NCBI GenBank assembly: GCA_027297435.1
Contig: JAPUIA010000245.1
Span: 1-40,452 of the forward strand
Direction: 5' to 3'
Source: Gammaproteobacteria bacterium
GTDB lineage: Bacteria; Pseudomonadota; Gammaproteobacteria; Pseudomonadales; Azotimanducaceae
Length of the DNA: 40,452 bases
Shown here in pieces: positions 14,771 through 23,355 of the stretch (positions within the stretch are counted from its first letter, which is position 1; every line of letters begins with the position of its first letter). The notes beneath the pieces were generated by a model. That model worked only from the letters and a program-made list of their open reading frames with translations, did not search any database and was not told the origin of the DNA. Made by a program: the position numbers and the translations under genes.

Positions 14771-16425
14771 GGCGCGGTTTCGATGACCTGTTTGCCTGAT
14801 AAGAAGAGGTCCAGATGTTCCTGCAGAATATCGAGTACGTCGTCGCGTTCGGCATTTCTGGCTTCATCCAGGGCCAGTCGCTGCAAGCGTACGGCTTCGC
14901 CGAAGTCGCCGTTGGCAGCGTGGGTGGCAGCCCACGTGTCCAGGTATTCGGGTCGCTTCCTGGCGGCATCGTCCGCCTTCATCAAGGTGCTCATGATGCG
15001 CCGCGCGTAGCGTGATTTGCGTAGATCATCCAAGTCGGAAACCGTGAGGGTCCAAGCCACCTCGTTGACGATGTCTGCGTCTTTCGCCGCGGTCTTCGCG
15101 GCATCGCGGTACCAGCGATACGCGACCCTCAAGTTTTGCTTGGCCGTTATGCCGCGGGCATGCAGATTACCCAGCAGCAACATTGCTTCTGCGTCCTTTT
15201 CGGCGGCAAGTTCTTCCAGCCACGGGATCGCGCGCTGGTCGCCGGACCGGGCATCACGCTCCGCTACGAGGTAGCGCGCGTAGCTCAGACGTGCAGCAGA
15301 GTTGTTGAGCGTGGCGGAGCGAATGAAGTACTGCTCGGCCTGACCGAGATCGCGTTCGATGGCGCCGCCAGCGTAGTGCAGATGTGCGAGGTACAAAAGC
15401 GCATCGCTATGGTCGAGGTCGCCGGCCTGCTTCATCAAGGGCAACGCGGAGGCTTCATTGTCTTCGCCAAAGGAACTGTTCAGATACAAAACGCCGAGGG
15501 CGAACATCGCATCCGAAGAACCAAGCGCAATGGCGTGCAGGTAGTTTTCCAAGACCATATCGAGCGCGTCGCGCTTGTCTGCGGGCGTCGTCGCTTCCGT
15601 GGATTTCTCCCAATAAACCCTTGCCAAGAGGATGTTGGCCAACACGTTGCCGGTGCGTGATGCCGCACGCAGCCAGGTGACCGAGTCGTCATAGCGCCTG
15701 CGCGCGAAAAGGTAGGCGCCGACCGCGGTCTGGGCTGCCGTGTCACCATCGCGGGCGAGATAGCCCATGATTTCCCAGGGTCGAATCTCCCCATCTAGGG
15801 TGTTGTGCCGGATCTCTTGGCGCACGCTGTCGTAGATGCTATTCAGGTCGAAATGAATGGACTCGAGCCCACCTTTGGCCGACCGAGCTTGCACCAACAT
15901 GGCGAACGGGGTGATCTCGTTGGTCTGGTACATGGAACCAACGGGTGAGAGCTTTTCGCTTTGCGCGTACATCTGCGCTTCGATGGGCGTCATGGCAAAG
16001 TACGGCGCGTCCCGCGAACCATCGCGGCCGAGGGTCATTGCGGTCTTTGCCGCCTCGAGCCACCACGTATGGGGTTCGGCAGCATCGGCGGATTCCAGGT
16101 GTCGATAGAATCGTTCAAGCACATAGTGACCGGTGAGGCTGCCGTAGTAGATATCCAAAATGGCACTGCCGATGGCGCCCAGCTTCAGCGGTTCGTCTTC
16201 GACGATTTGCATCGCTTGCAACTCCAACTCGGCCAGACGCGCCATGCGTTCCGGCAATCCCGGGGCGGCAAGGAACGCACGACGTAAAACGTCCATAGCC
16301 GGTTGCTCACCGGCGGCGATCTGGGCGGTGAGAGTGTCGTAGCTCGGTGGCGGGGAGGCGGACTGGCAACCCTGTAGCGTCAACATGCTCGACAGGACCG
16401 CCAGCGCGACCAGCAAATCACGCAT
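14767..16425 (-). CDS. TPR/Sel1-like repeat lipoprotein
   Basis: A 552-aa probable lipoprotein. The signal peptide ends in a lipobox LTLQGC with Cys at residue 20. From about residue 230 onward it carries degenerate Sel1/TPR helical repeats, for example DAMFALGVLYLNSSFGEDNEA, DALLYLAHLHYAGG and EAMLLLGNLHARG. Such proteins usually act as envelope scaffolds in protein-protein contacts; no partner can be named. It is first in a two-gene minus-strand unit with mnmH, joined by an overlapping stop and start. The link with tRNA modification is probably only positional. Confidence 0.85.
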   Translation of the reverse strand: MRDLLVALAVLSSMLTLQGCQSASPPPSYDTLTAQIAAGEQPAMDVLRRAFLAAPGLPERMARLAELELQAMQIVEDEPLKLGAIGSAILDIYYGSLTGHYVLERFYRHLESADAAEPHTWWLEAAKTAMTLGRDGSRDAPYFAMTPIEAQMYAQSEKLSPVGSMYQTNEITPFAMLVQARSAKGGLESIHFDLNSIYDSVRQEIRHNTLDGEIRPWEIMGYLARDGDTAAQTAVGAYLFARRRYDDSVTWLRAASRTGNVLANILLARVYWEKSTEATTPADKRDALDMVLENYLHAIALGSSDAMFALGVLYLNSSFGEDNEASALPLMKQAGDLDHSDALLYLAHLHYAGGAIERDLGQAEQYFIRSATLNNSAARLSYARYLVAERDARSGDQRAIPWLEELAAEKDAEAMLLLGNLHARGITAKQNLRVAYRWYRDAAKTAAKDADIVNEVAWTLTVSDLDDLRKSRYARRIMSTLMKADDAARKRPEYLDTWAATHAANGDFGEAVRLQRLALDEARNAERDDVLDILQEHLDLFLSGKQVIETAP

Positions 16426-16540
16426 GCAGTCTTTATAGCACCCTATGAGTGGGTATGGAACATTGGACCGCGCCGGCGGCTGGCGGTTTCAAATCGGCTC
16501 AGTATGATGCTACCTTGCCCGACAATCTCGAGGGACGACC

Positions 16541-17215
16541 ATGGTTTGGGGATCACCCGATAGCGATCTCGACAGGCAACGCCCGCTACCCACCGCGGAA
16601 CAAGCTCCGCCGGGTCGCGAGCAGGGTCTGCCGGTACCGGAGCAGCACTTCGTCAACGGCAATCCACTGGTCGGTCCCTTCCCAGACGCGTACCAGAAGG
16701 TTGTGTTTGCAATGGGATGTTTCTGGGGTGCGGAGCGCATGTTTTGGCAGACTGACGGGGTGTATGCGACGGCCGTCGGCTACGCTGGCGGCGTAACGCC
16801 CAATCCCAGCTACGAAGAAGTCTGTTCCGGGCGTACCGGTCATACCGAGGTGGTGCTGGTGGTTTTCGATCCGCAGGTAGTGAGGTTTGATGATCTCCTC
16901 AAGGTGTTCTGGGAAGGCCATGACCCGACTCAGGGGATGCGCCAGGGCAACGACGTTGGTACTCAATATCGATCGGCCATCTACACGGAAAATGCTACGC
17001 AGCTGTCAGCCGCGACCGCCTCGCGCGAGGCCTATCAGACGCCGTTGACCGAGTCCGGCTACGGGCCTATCACCACAGAGATCGAAACCGCACCGGCGTT
17101 CTTCTATGCCGAGCACTACCACCAGCAGTACCTCGCCAAGGTACCGAACGGGTATTGCGGCCTGGGCGGCACGGGCGTTGGCTGCGACATCGAGCCGCTC
17201 GTCAAGGCACTTTGA
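16541..17215 (+). CDS. msrA: Peptide-methionine (S)-S-oxide reductase
   Basis: A 224-aa enzyme that reduces methionine-S-sulfoxide in proteins. The catalytic Cys is C60 in GCFWGAE. The substrate-binding YxG-type and GTQYRSAIY segments are present, and resolving cysteines lie near the C-terminus (C206 and C215 in [12 protein letters not shown]). This is the longer E. coli-type MsrA, with about 50 N-terminal residues before the fold. AGGGA precedes the ATG by five bases. The stop codon lies inside the first copy of a 9-bp direct repeat that brackets a palindromic element. Confidence 0.96.
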   Translation: MVWGSPDSDLDRQRPLPTAEQAPPGREQGLPVPEQHFVNGNPLVGPFPDAYQKVVFAMGCFWGAERMFWQTDGVYATAVGYAGGVTPNPSYEEVCSGRTGHTEVVLVVFDPQVVRFDDLLKVFWEGHDPTQGMRQGNDVGTQYRSAIYTENATQLSAATASREAYQTPLTESGYGPITTEIETAPAFFYAEHYHQQYLAKVPNGYCGLGGTGVGCDIEPLVKAL

Positions 17216-17289
17216 TCTGGTGTCCTGTCCCGGAAATAACTTCACAAATTGCCGGGACAGGACACAGGGTTGTTTCTCAATTTGATCTG
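17211..17289. repeat. Palindromic element flanked by 9-bp direct repeats
   Basis: GTGTCCTGTCCCGG (17220-17233) and CCGGGACAGGACAC (17252-17265) make a perfect 14-bp inverted repeat around 18 nt. The block 17220-17280 is bracketed by TTTGATCTG at 17211-17219 and 17281-17289. This has the shape of a small inserted element with a target-site duplication placed at the msrA stop codon, or of a REP-type palindrome. An 11-nt part of the arm recurs at 35706-35716. It may also serve as the msrA transcript end, though there is no T run. Confidence 0.55.
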
Positions 17290-17396
17290 AAAGGTTCCGA
17301 GGCGAACGGGCGCCTACCCTCATCGCAAGCGTCGGTATAAACTGCTCGGCTTCTTCAAAAATGGTCTCGATGAAGGCCGAGGAAAAAGGTCGGACG

Positions 17397-17792
17397 ATGG
17401 GCGACCCGTTGGCTGAAGCTCGATACGTCAATCTAGCCACTTTTCGCCGCGACGGCACTCGAGTCGGCACGCCGGTATGGGCTGCGGAAGTTGGCGGCGT
17501 TTACTACGTCTTCTCGGCAGGTGACGCGGGCAAGGTCAAACGCTTGAGACATACCAATCGTGCCGAAGTCGCTGCGTGCGACGCGCGAGGGGGCTTGTTG
17601 GGAGAGTGGCATTCGGCGCGCGCCGAGCTCATCGAAGGGCCCGGCGAGGTTCAGGTTGCCCTGGATGCGCTGCGCGCCAAGTACGGTTGGCAAATGCGCT
17701 TGACCGACGCACTGGCGAAGGTCACCGGCCGATATGTTAAACGAGCGTACATTCGCGTGAGTTTTTCCACAGATGAACTGGGAGCTTGTTGA
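17397..17792 (+). CDS. PPOX-class flavin/F420-type oxidoreductase
   Basis: A 131-aa split-barrel protein of the pyridoxamine 5'-phosphate oxidase-like superfamily. It opens with DPLAEARYVNLATFRRDGTR, then VGTPVWAAEVGGVYYVFSA and AGKVKRLRHTNRAEVAACD, matching the small group often annotated as F420-dependent. Whether it uses FMN or F420 here cannot be told. The start is ATG at 17397 with AAGG seven bases upstream; in-frame ATGs at 17361 and 17370 would add a poorly conserved leader. It ends in an AT-rich hairpin before the next PPOX-fold gene. Confidence 0.8.
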   Translation: MGDPLAEARYVNLATFRRDGTRVGTPVWAAEVGGVYYVFSAGDAGKVKRLRHTNRAEVAACDARGGLLGEWHSARAELIEGPGEVQVALDALRAKYGWQMRLTDALAKVTGRYVKRAYIRVSFSTDELGAC

Positions 17793-17817
17793 AAATGATT
17801 CTGACGAATCATTTTTC
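17791..17817 (+). terminator. AT-rich hairpin between two PPOX-fold genes
   Basis: AAAATGATTC (17792-17801) pairs perfectly with GAATCATTTT (17806-17815) around a 4-nt loop and is followed by a further T. It begins on the stop codon of the upstream gene and ends just before the GAAGGAG of the next. It could partly terminate transcription or protect a 3' end. The stem is weak in GC, so strong termination is doubtful. Confidence 0.45.
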
Positions 17818-17833
17818 ATAGAAGGAGAAGCCA

Positions 17834-18481
17834 GTGCCTGACGTCAGTGCTCGGACCCGTATCAAGCGTAACGCGCAGCGTGCGGAATACGATCGCGCAG
17901 CGATCTACAAAATTCTGGATGGCCAGCAGATTTGTCACGTCGCGTACGTGATTGATGGCGAACCGCGCTTGATTCCGACGTTGTTCATGCGACGCGATGA
18001 CTACATCTACCTGCACGGTAATCGTCAGGCCGCGCTCTTGGAGCATGTTGGTGCAGGTGGGTTGGCGGTTATTTCCGTCATGGCCCTTGACGGCGTGGTC
18101 GTTGCGCGGAGCGGTTTTCATTGTTCGATGAACTATCATTCGGTGACGCTGTTTGGCCACGGCGAACGGGTGTCGGGGGACGAGCATCTCAGTGTATTGA
18201 ACGATTTCGTCAACGCATTGATTCCGGGGCACGGTGATGCGGTACGTCCGCCGTCGGCTCAAGAGCTAGCCGCGACAACAGCCGTTCGAGTGAAGATCGA
18301 GGAAGCGGTGGCCAAGATTCGTACGGGTCCGCCGATAGATGATGACGAGGACCTCGCCGCCGATGTCTGGGCGGGCGAGATACCCGTATCTCGACAAGTG
18401 TTGGCGGCCATTCCGGCCCCTGATCTCAAGCCCGGGCTAGACGTACCCGATTACATCCACCGTTTCGGCAGGACTACGTGA
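17834..18481 (+). CDS. Pyridoxamine 5'-phosphate oxidase family protein
   Basis: A 215-aa flavin-binding split-barrel protein of the larger PPOX branch (Pyridox_ox_2 type). It has [20 protein letters not shown], then [35 protein letters not shown] and a C-terminal [10 protein letters not shown] segment, all family-typical. It is likely an FMN enzyme of unknown substrate. The start is GTG at 17834 with AAGGAG six bases upstream. Its stop overlaps the GTG of the CoA-transferase remnant by four bases. Confidence 0.88.
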   Translation: MPDVSARTRIKRNAQRAEYDRAAIYKILDGQQICHVAYVIDGEPRLIPTLFMRRDDYIYLHGNRQAALLEHVGAGGLAVISVMALDGVVVARSGFHCSMNYHSVTLFGHGERVSGDEHLSVLNDFVNALIPGHGDAVRPPSAQELAATTAVRVKIEEAVAKIRTGPPIDDDEDLAADVWAGEIPVSRQVLAAIPAPDLKPGLDVPDYIHRFGRTT

Positions 18482-18753
18482 GCTATCCACTAGACGGCAT
18501 ACGGGTGCTAGACCTCTCGAGGGTTCTAGCGGGACCGTTTGCCGGTCGTATGCTGGCGGATTTGGGCGCGGACGTCGTCAAGGTCGAACCTCCGGAAGGC
18601 GACATCACGCGCATGTGGGGCGAGAAGGTTCACGTTCGCTCAGGTGCCCCGCATCAAGGCGAGCACAACGTTGCGGTGTTGCGTGATTGGTTGCGGCTCG
18701 ACGCAACCGAGATTGCTGGATGGCAACACGTATTGGTGGATGTTCGCTCATGA
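18478..18753 (+). pseudogene. CoA-transferase family III gene with internal deletion
   Basis: A 91-aa frame. Residues 1-50 match the N-terminus of CaiB/BaiF CoA-transferases ([34 protein letters not shown]). Residues about 57-91 match their extreme C-terminus ([18 protein letters not shown], then DATEIAGW). The roughly 300 residues between, including the catalytic Asp, are missing, yet the frame stays open. This is best read as an in-frame internal deletion that left a scar gene still coupled to its neighbours: GTG overlap upstream and ATGA overlap downstream. A shortened functional protein is possible but unlikely to have CoA-transferase activity. Confidence 0.75.
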
Positions 18754-20129
18754 AGATTGGCGTGGGCATCGATTTTGGTACGACCAACTCGGCCGCAGCC
18801 GTGTTTGACGGCCAACAGGTGACCCTGGTCAGGCTGGACGATGGCCAAGCCATCATGCCGTCGGCGACCTACATCGACCGGGAACTTCAGACCGAGGTCG
18901 GACAACGGGCCATCGACTGCTATATAGCCGACAACACCGGACGTACGGTAGAGATGATTGCGGAGGTAATAGCGGAGACCAGCCAACTCGTAGATCACAG
19001 TGGGTCCGAGAATCCGCTGCCGGTTGAAGGCGTGACGACCAAGATTTATGGACAAGCGGTCATCGACAGTGGTTTGCGGGGGCGCTTGTTTCGGGGCACG
19101 AAACGCTTGCTCGGGGACAGCCGCGTACGCCGATTGATGGTGTTCGACCACCCGTTTCGCTTGGTCGCGCTGATCACGCCGCTGCTGCTGCATATTCGCC
19201 AAGCGCTGAGCTGCGAGATTCAAGAGGTGTGCTACGCGCATCTTGGCCATCCGGTCAACTTCGAGGGGCGCGATTACTATCGCAACAAAACCGCGCTGAC
19301 TCGCCTGGGCGAGGCATACAAACACGCCGGTGTGACCGATCAAGATTTCTATCCTGAGCCGATCGCCGCAGCAGTCAGTTTTTTGCACGCGAACCAAGGG
19401 GTGGCGGGACAACACTTGCTCACGGTCGACTTTGGCGGCGGCACGCTCGATTTCTGCGTATTGCGACGCAAGGGTCAACGCTTCGACGTCGTGACGACTC
19501 ACGGCGTGGCTCTCGGCGGCGACCACATAGATCAACTGTTGTTCCGAAAGTTGCTGTTTCCGCTGTTGGGTAAGGGCGAGACGTGGAAGCGCCGGGGTAT
19601 GGACCGTGAGATCGAGACTCGGTTTCCTTTCGAAGACTACGAGGATCTACTGCTGAATTGGGCAGTCACTTACACGCTCAACCAGAACAGATTCACGACC
19701 GCGGTGATGGACTGTATCGAGCAAGGCGGCAAAGGCGCGCACAAGTTTCGGCGTCTGCGAGAACTGATTAAACAAAATTTCAGTTACCTGGTCTTCCAAG
19801 AGATCAAGGACTTCAAGGCGAAATTGTCCACCGCTGAAGAGGCGGCCCTGGATATTCCGGAAATTGACGTTGACGTTAGGCTCACGCGAGGTGAGTTCGA
19901 GGTGTTGATTGGGGATTTGTTGATTGCGTTCGAAGCCGCTCTCGATGAGACGCTCGAGCGTGCCGGACTCAAGGCGGAAGACATTCAGATCGTTCTCAGA
20001 ACCGGCGGGTCCAGTCTGATTCCCGCGGTACGTAACATTCTGGATGCGCGCTTTCCCGAACGGGTCGTCGAACATGACCCCTTCACGAGCGTCGCAGCCG
20101 GGTTGGCGATCGCCAACTATCAAGCCTAA
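18750..20129 (+). CDS. Hsp70 family ATPase without substrate-binding domain (YegD-like)
   Basis: A 459-aa protein containing only the actin/Hsp70 ATPase fold. Phosphate-1 motif [11 protein letters not shown] is at residues 6-16. Phosphate-2 is in [13 protein letters not shown] near residue 227-239. The adenosine motif is in [15 protein letters not shown] near the C-terminus. There is no peptide-binding beta-sandwich, as in E. coli YegD, which is about 450 aa. Function is unknown; a chaperone-like or regulatory ATPase is likely. The start is ATG at 18750 (ATGA overlap with the preceding scar gene). It ends 5 bp before the convergent Nudix gene. Confidence 0.9.
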   Translation: MKIGVGIDFGTTNSAAAVFDGQQVTLVRLDDGQAIMPSATYIDRELQTEVGQRAIDCYIADNTGRTVEMIAEVIAETSQLVDHSGSENPLPVEGVTTKIYGQAVIDSGLRGRLFRGTKRLLGDSRVRRLMVFDHPFRLVALITPLLLHIRQALSCEIQEVCYAHLGHPVNFEGRDYYRNKTALTRLGEAYKHAGVTDQDFYPEPIAAAVSFLHANQGVAGQHLLTVDFGGGTLDFCVLRRKGQRFDVVTTHGVALGGDHIDQLLFRKLLFPLLGKGETWKRRGMDREIETRFPFEDYEDLLLNWAVTYTLNQNRFTTAVMDCIEQGGKGAHKFRRLRELIKQNFSYLVFQEIKDFKAKLSTAEEAALDIPEIDVDVRLTRGEFEVLIGDLLIAFEAALDETLERAGLKAEDIQIVLRTGGSSLIPAVRNILDARFPERVVEHDPFTSVAAGLAIANYQA

Positions 20130-20134
20130 AGGGA

Positions 20135-20743
20135 TTACTCGATTTCGACGGGTGGATCCCAGTTGGGATCCAACGTCAGAAAGAATTGTTTGAGCATTCT
20201 GTAGGTCAGTCCCCACACAAAATGTCCGCCCGTCAAACGGTAGCCGTTGAATATGGTCGGCTTGCCGGCCATCGGTTTGGTTTCCGTAGCGTGTAACTCG
20301 TTGCTCAACATGCGCGCCATAGGCGCCCAGACCACTTCGTCGACCTCGTAGTTGAGCGTGAAAGACGGGTCGCCTCGAACTTCGAACACGTGTGGTGCGA
20401 TGAGCATGTCCAGTTCGCGTCCGCGGGCCATGGCGCGTTGGTGGTCGAGCGCCCCGAGATAGTCGTGTGCGCTCAAGTCCAGTCCGATCTCCTCTAAGGT
20501 TTCGCGCACAGCGGCCTGTTTGAGATCCTCGTCCTCCGGGTCTTCGTGACCGCCGGGAAAAGCCATGTGGCCCGACCAAGGATCGCCCGGCGTTTCGGAG
20601 CGTTTGATGAACAGGATCTCTAACCCGTCGTCGGCCTCGCGCAGGATAACGGCGACTGCGGCTTGGCGGGTGTTGGCGTTGGGTGGATAGATCTCGCCTT
20701 GGTACTGCTGTAGTCGCTGGCGAATGGTGGACAGATCAAACAC
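20135..20743 (-). CDS. Nudix hydrolase, CoA pyrophosphatase-like
   Basis: A 202-aa Nudix protein. The Nudix box runs from G64-G65 to the REtlEEiG core (R80, E81, E84, E85), with the 14-residue spacing of the NudL/UPF0035 group. The preceding LFIKRSETPGD...HMAFPGG matches the UPF0035 signature. It probably cleaves the pyrophosphate of CoA or acyl-CoA in the cytoplasm. The start is GTG at 20743, divergent from the thioesterase gene with an 81-bp gap between them. Confidence 0.9.
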   Translation of the reverse strand: MFDLSTIRQRLQQYQGEIYPPNANTRQAAVAVILREADDGLEILFIKRSETPGDPWSGHMAFPGGHEDPEDEDLKQAAVRETLEEIGLDLSAHDYLGALDHQRAMARGRELDMLIAPHVFEVRGDPSFTLNYEVDEVVWAPMARMLSNELHATETKPMAGKPTIFNGYRLTGGHFVWGLTYRMLKQFFLTLDPNWDPPVEIE

Positions 20744-20824
20744 GTTGTTCTTAGTCGCTCGCTTTTAGTTTCCGCGAAAACCGGTAATCATAAGGTCCCA
20801 ACGTCGAGAAAGCGAAAGCGCACC

Positions 20825-21238
20825 ATGTCGCGAGAAAGGTCTCTGGAAAGCGAAGGCAATCAGTGTTTTGTTTGTGGCCCCGGCAACCCGATCGGACTCA
20901 ACGTACGTTTCTCGTTGGTGGACGACGTCTGTCAGGCAGAGTTCACTCCCGGCGAACAACACATGGGTTATCACAACGTAACGCACGGCGGCATAATCTT
21001 CAGCTTGTTAGATGATGTGATGGCCAATTGGCTGTGGCTGCAGGGCATCAAGTGTTTCACCGCCAAAGCCGACATTCGCTACAGAGGCGAACTGCCGATC
21101 GGCACGCCGGTTCGGTTGGAAGGACGGTGCGTAAAACGCAAGGGGCGGCTCGCGCAAATGCAGGGCAAGGTGATCCGTCAGGATACGGATGCGGTGGTGG
21201 CGGAGGCCACCGGCAGCTTCATGATTCCGCCAGACTAG
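20825..21238 (+). CDS. PaaI-type hotdog-fold thioesterase
   Basis: A 137-aa thioesterase of the 4HBT/PaaI type. It opens with NQCFVCGPGNPIGLNVRFS. The active-site helix region is MGYHNVTHGGIIFSLLDDVM, with the expected HGG and a following Asp. It hydrolyses acyl-CoA thioesters in the cytoplasm as a multimer; the acyl group is unknown. The stop at 21236-21238 is followed at once by a palindromic element. Divergent pairing with a CoA-pyrophosphatase-like Nudix gene hints at CoA-ester housekeeping. Confidence 0.9.
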   Translation: MSRERSLESEGNQCFVCGPGNPIGLNVRFSLVDDVCQAEFTPGEQHMGYHNVTHGGIIFSLLDDVMANWLWLQGIKCFTAKADIRYRGELPIGTPVRLEGRCVKRKGRLAQMQGKVIRQDTDAVVAEATGSFMIPPD

Positions 21239-21348
21239 AAGTGGGGTCAAAAATGAGACCGCTTCTAGGGAGCGCAGGGATGCGCGACCATTTTACGTAC
21301 GGAAAACCGTGGAGCAAAAATGCCACGATGGCATTTTTGAGACCACTT
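21239..21348. mobile_element. MITE-like extragenic palindromic element
   Basis: The ends are near-perfect inverted repeats. AAGTGGGGTCAAAAATG (21239-21255) matches the reverse complement of CATTTTTGAGACCACTT (21332-21348) at 15 of 17 positions. Inside, CAAAAATGCCA (21315-21325) and TGGCATTTTTG (21329-21339) form an 11-bp stem with a 3-nt loop. There is no coding capacity. It fills nearly all the space between the thioesterase and MAPEG genes. It may also terminate transcription. Confidence 0.6.
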
Positions 21349-21363
21349 GTAGTGGGGTAAGGC

Positions 21364-21747
21364 ATGGCTTACGTAACGATTGTCGTGATGTTGGCGCTCG
21401 TCGAGTACCTGTACTTTGCCGTACAGGTCGGCGGAGCCCGGGGTCGCAGCGGCATCAAGGCCCCGGCGGTGACGGGGGATGAGTCCTTCGAGCGTTACTT
21501 TCGAGCGCACCAGAACACCCTAGAGCAACTCATCGTGTTCATACCGGCGATCTACGCGACAGCGTTCTACGCCAACGAGCTGTACGCCGTTGCAGCAGGC
21601 GTGTTGTTTTTGATCGGGCGCGCGATGTATTTTCGTGCTTATACCCAGGACGCGGAAAAACGCGGCCGCGGCATGATCGTCACGATGTTCGCGAACGTTG
21701 CCCTGGTCGCGGGTGGCCTAGTCGGCGGCTTCCTGCATATCGTCTAG
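21364..21747 (+). CDS. MAPEG family membrane protein
   Basis: A 127-aa integral membrane protein with four hydrophobic segments (about residues 3-22, 55-75, 78-92 and 105-125). The family motif is seen as ERYFRAHQNTLEQL after the first segment. MAPEG proteins include microsomal glutathione transferases, usually trimeric and using glutathione. The bacterial substrate is unknown. A Nu-class GST in the same window (33090-33713) shows that the organism uses glutathione. It is convergent with the VOC gene, 7 bp apart. Confidence 0.88.
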   Translation: MAYVTIVVMLALVEYLYFAVQVGGARGRSGIKAPAVTGDESFERYFRAHQNTLEQLIVFIPAIYATAFYANELYAVAAGVLFLIGRAMYFRAYTQDAEKRGRGMIVTMFANVALVAGGLVGGFLHIV

Positions 21748-21754
21748 GCAACGT

Positions 21755-22240
21755 TCAGGCGCGATTTTCCGACCATTCGGTCAATAACGTCCGGGCCTTG
21801 GCCCGGCGGTCTTCCTTCGAGCCCTGGGTCTTACCGGTCGGTGCCGCGAGTTCCACCACATAGCCGTTGGGGTCGCGAAAGTAAATCGAATGTACGAAAC
21901 CATGGTCTGACACACCGCGTGTCTCGATACCTTCGGCCTTGCCTTTCTCGAACATCGTCTGCAGCGTCGACTGATCCACCGTGAGCGCAATGTGCAGATC
22001 GAAGTCGAGTTGTGCCTTGAACTCGAAAGGCTCGTCCGGTGCCTCGAAAAAAGCGATGCACGATCCGTCCTGCATCGCGAAGAACGTGTGGAGCACGCGC
22101 GCGTCCCTGCCGGTGGCGGTGGTTCCGATGGCTAACGCGTCTACGAGCGGTAAACCGAGAAAGTCTTCGTAGAACTGGCGCGTCTCCTCTGAGTCGCGAC
22201 ATCGATAGGCAGCGTGATTGAGTCCCATAATGTTAGTCAT
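21755..22240 (-). CDS. VOC family protein (glyoxalase/extradiol dioxygenase fold)
   Basis: A 161-aa vicinal oxygen chelate protein with two beta-alpha-beta-beta-beta units. Probable metal ligands are the His in GLNHAAYRC near residue 8, a His in the second half (LHIALTV), and the Glu in NGYVVELAAP, in the usual H-x-H-x-E order. FRDPNGYVVEL is the common family end motif. The substrate cannot be named. GGAGAGG lies just upstream of the ATG at 22240. It is downstream of, and co-directional with, the AhpD-like selenoprotein gene, so the two may share a transcript. Confidence 0.88.
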   Translation of the reverse strand: MTNIMGLNHAAYRCRDSEETRQFYEDFLGLPLVDALAIGTTATGRDARVLHTFFAMQDGSCIAFFEAPDEPFEFKAQLDFDLHIALTVDQSTLQTMFEKGKAEGIETRGVSDHGFVHSIYFRDPNGYVVELAAPTGKTQGSKEDRRAKARTLLTEWSENRA

Positions 22241-22273
22241 AAACCTCTCCGTTGGCGGCCTGGCCGCAGTTGT

Positions 22274-23344
22274 TTAGCCGTAGCGCTCGGTTTTAGCGGC
22301 GTACGCATAGTCGTCGATACCTATGGAGGCCCGTAGCTCGACCGTCGACTCGGCAGTGCTGGTATCGAGCGGTATGCCGGTGGCGTCGGCTACCCGGGTG
22401 ATGCCGTTGAACGCGGCAGCCACCGTCAGTGCGTCCACCGCTGCCTGTTCGCCCATTGCCATGGCCGCATCGCGGCGTATGTCCCCGAGCGCCCCCCACT
22501 CGCCTGCGATGGCCGCCTCAACGAGTTTGCGGAGCCAATCGCCGTGCGGAACGCCCGTGTCACCGCTGTTCTGAGTCACCGCCGCTAGATCGTAGTCGGT
22601 GTGGTCTCGCTCGCCGCTCGCCCGGAGCAGCATGGCGTGCGAGGCAGTTCAGTAGAAACACTCGTTGAGCGCCGACACGCGAGCGGCGACGAATTCGGTT
22701 TGCGCTTGTGAGATGGCAAGCTTGATGTCGATGAGCGCGTAGTGCGGGCGAAAGGTCTGGAAGAACAGTTGTGCCGCGCTTGGAACCAGACCCATGGCTC
22801 GGCCGATGTAAGGCACGCTTGGCATGCGCGTCTCTTCGTTCATGACCTGCTCGGCGGCGAGCACGGGCAACCAGGCACCGTCGTCGACGGCATCGGTGTT
22901 GTAGTCACCGCTCGGCTCACCTTCGATGGGCGCTGGTAACGCCGGCAGTTCGAGGCCCAGACACCGGTGCAGCGTGTCGATGATCACCGAGGCGTTGACG
23001 ACGCTGACCATCTCGACGTACGCCTGGTGGCTGATACCAGCCGCGATCACGCCGTCGAACCAGGACTTGGTGAGGCGTCCCGGATCGGTGCGCATGCGAT
23101 GGATCGCGTCGATCATCACCGGCTCGAGGTTGGTGGCACATCGGTGGTTGCCGTTGCCGGCGTTCGGTGACAGAGCCGCCTTGCGCTCGACGCAAAGCGA
23201 ACACTCCAGCGCCGCCCGCGCCTCGCTGACCATGCTGACACGTTCGGTGCCCCGCCAGAACGAGCCGGGTTCGGCGATGCACTGCCAGGTTGCGCTGTGG
23301 GCTTCGCGCAGATTTTCCCTTAGCCGAGTGTTGGGTGGGTACAT
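22274..23344 (-). CDS. AhpD-like protein, probable selenoprotein (CxxU)
   Basis: A 356-aa protein of the carboxymuconolactone decarboxylase/AhpD peroxidase-like superfamily, read through an in-frame TGA at 22651-22649. The motif becomes N-E-C229-F-Y-U232-T-A-S-H236, matching AhpD's C-x2-C-x3-H with selenocysteine at the second Cys. Downstream, 119 further codons from MLLRASGE stay open in the same frame and look like real protein. A second CxxC lies at 48-51 (LECSLC), suggesting a duplicated redox core. Six bases after the UGA, CUCGC (22643-22639) can pair with GCGAG (22621-22617) around 17 nt, in the place of a bacterial SECIS. The start is ATG at 23344; GTG at 23365 is an alternative. A nonsense mutation or TGC-to-TGA sequence error is the rival view. 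Confidence 0.75.
22617..22643 (-). promoter_or_regulatory. Candidate SECIS stem-loop after in-frame UGA
   Basis: On the minus-strand transcript CUCGC and GCGAG pair around a 17-nt loop starting 6 nt after the UGA codon. The helix could be extended by further G-C pairs beyond a one- or two-base bulge. Bacterial SECIS elements lie in this window and vary in sequence. The apical loop lacks an obvious GU as in E. coli fdhF, so recognition by SelB is uncertain. Confidence 0.35.
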
Positions 23345-23355
23345 GACGTGAGTGT

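Noticed and set aside
22274-22633. A separate 119-aa gene starting at ATG 22633
   Set aside because: It has no ribosome binding site, begins in the middle of the AhpD active-site region (after SHA), and is exactly in frame with the gene upstream through a single TGA; read-through is the better explanation.
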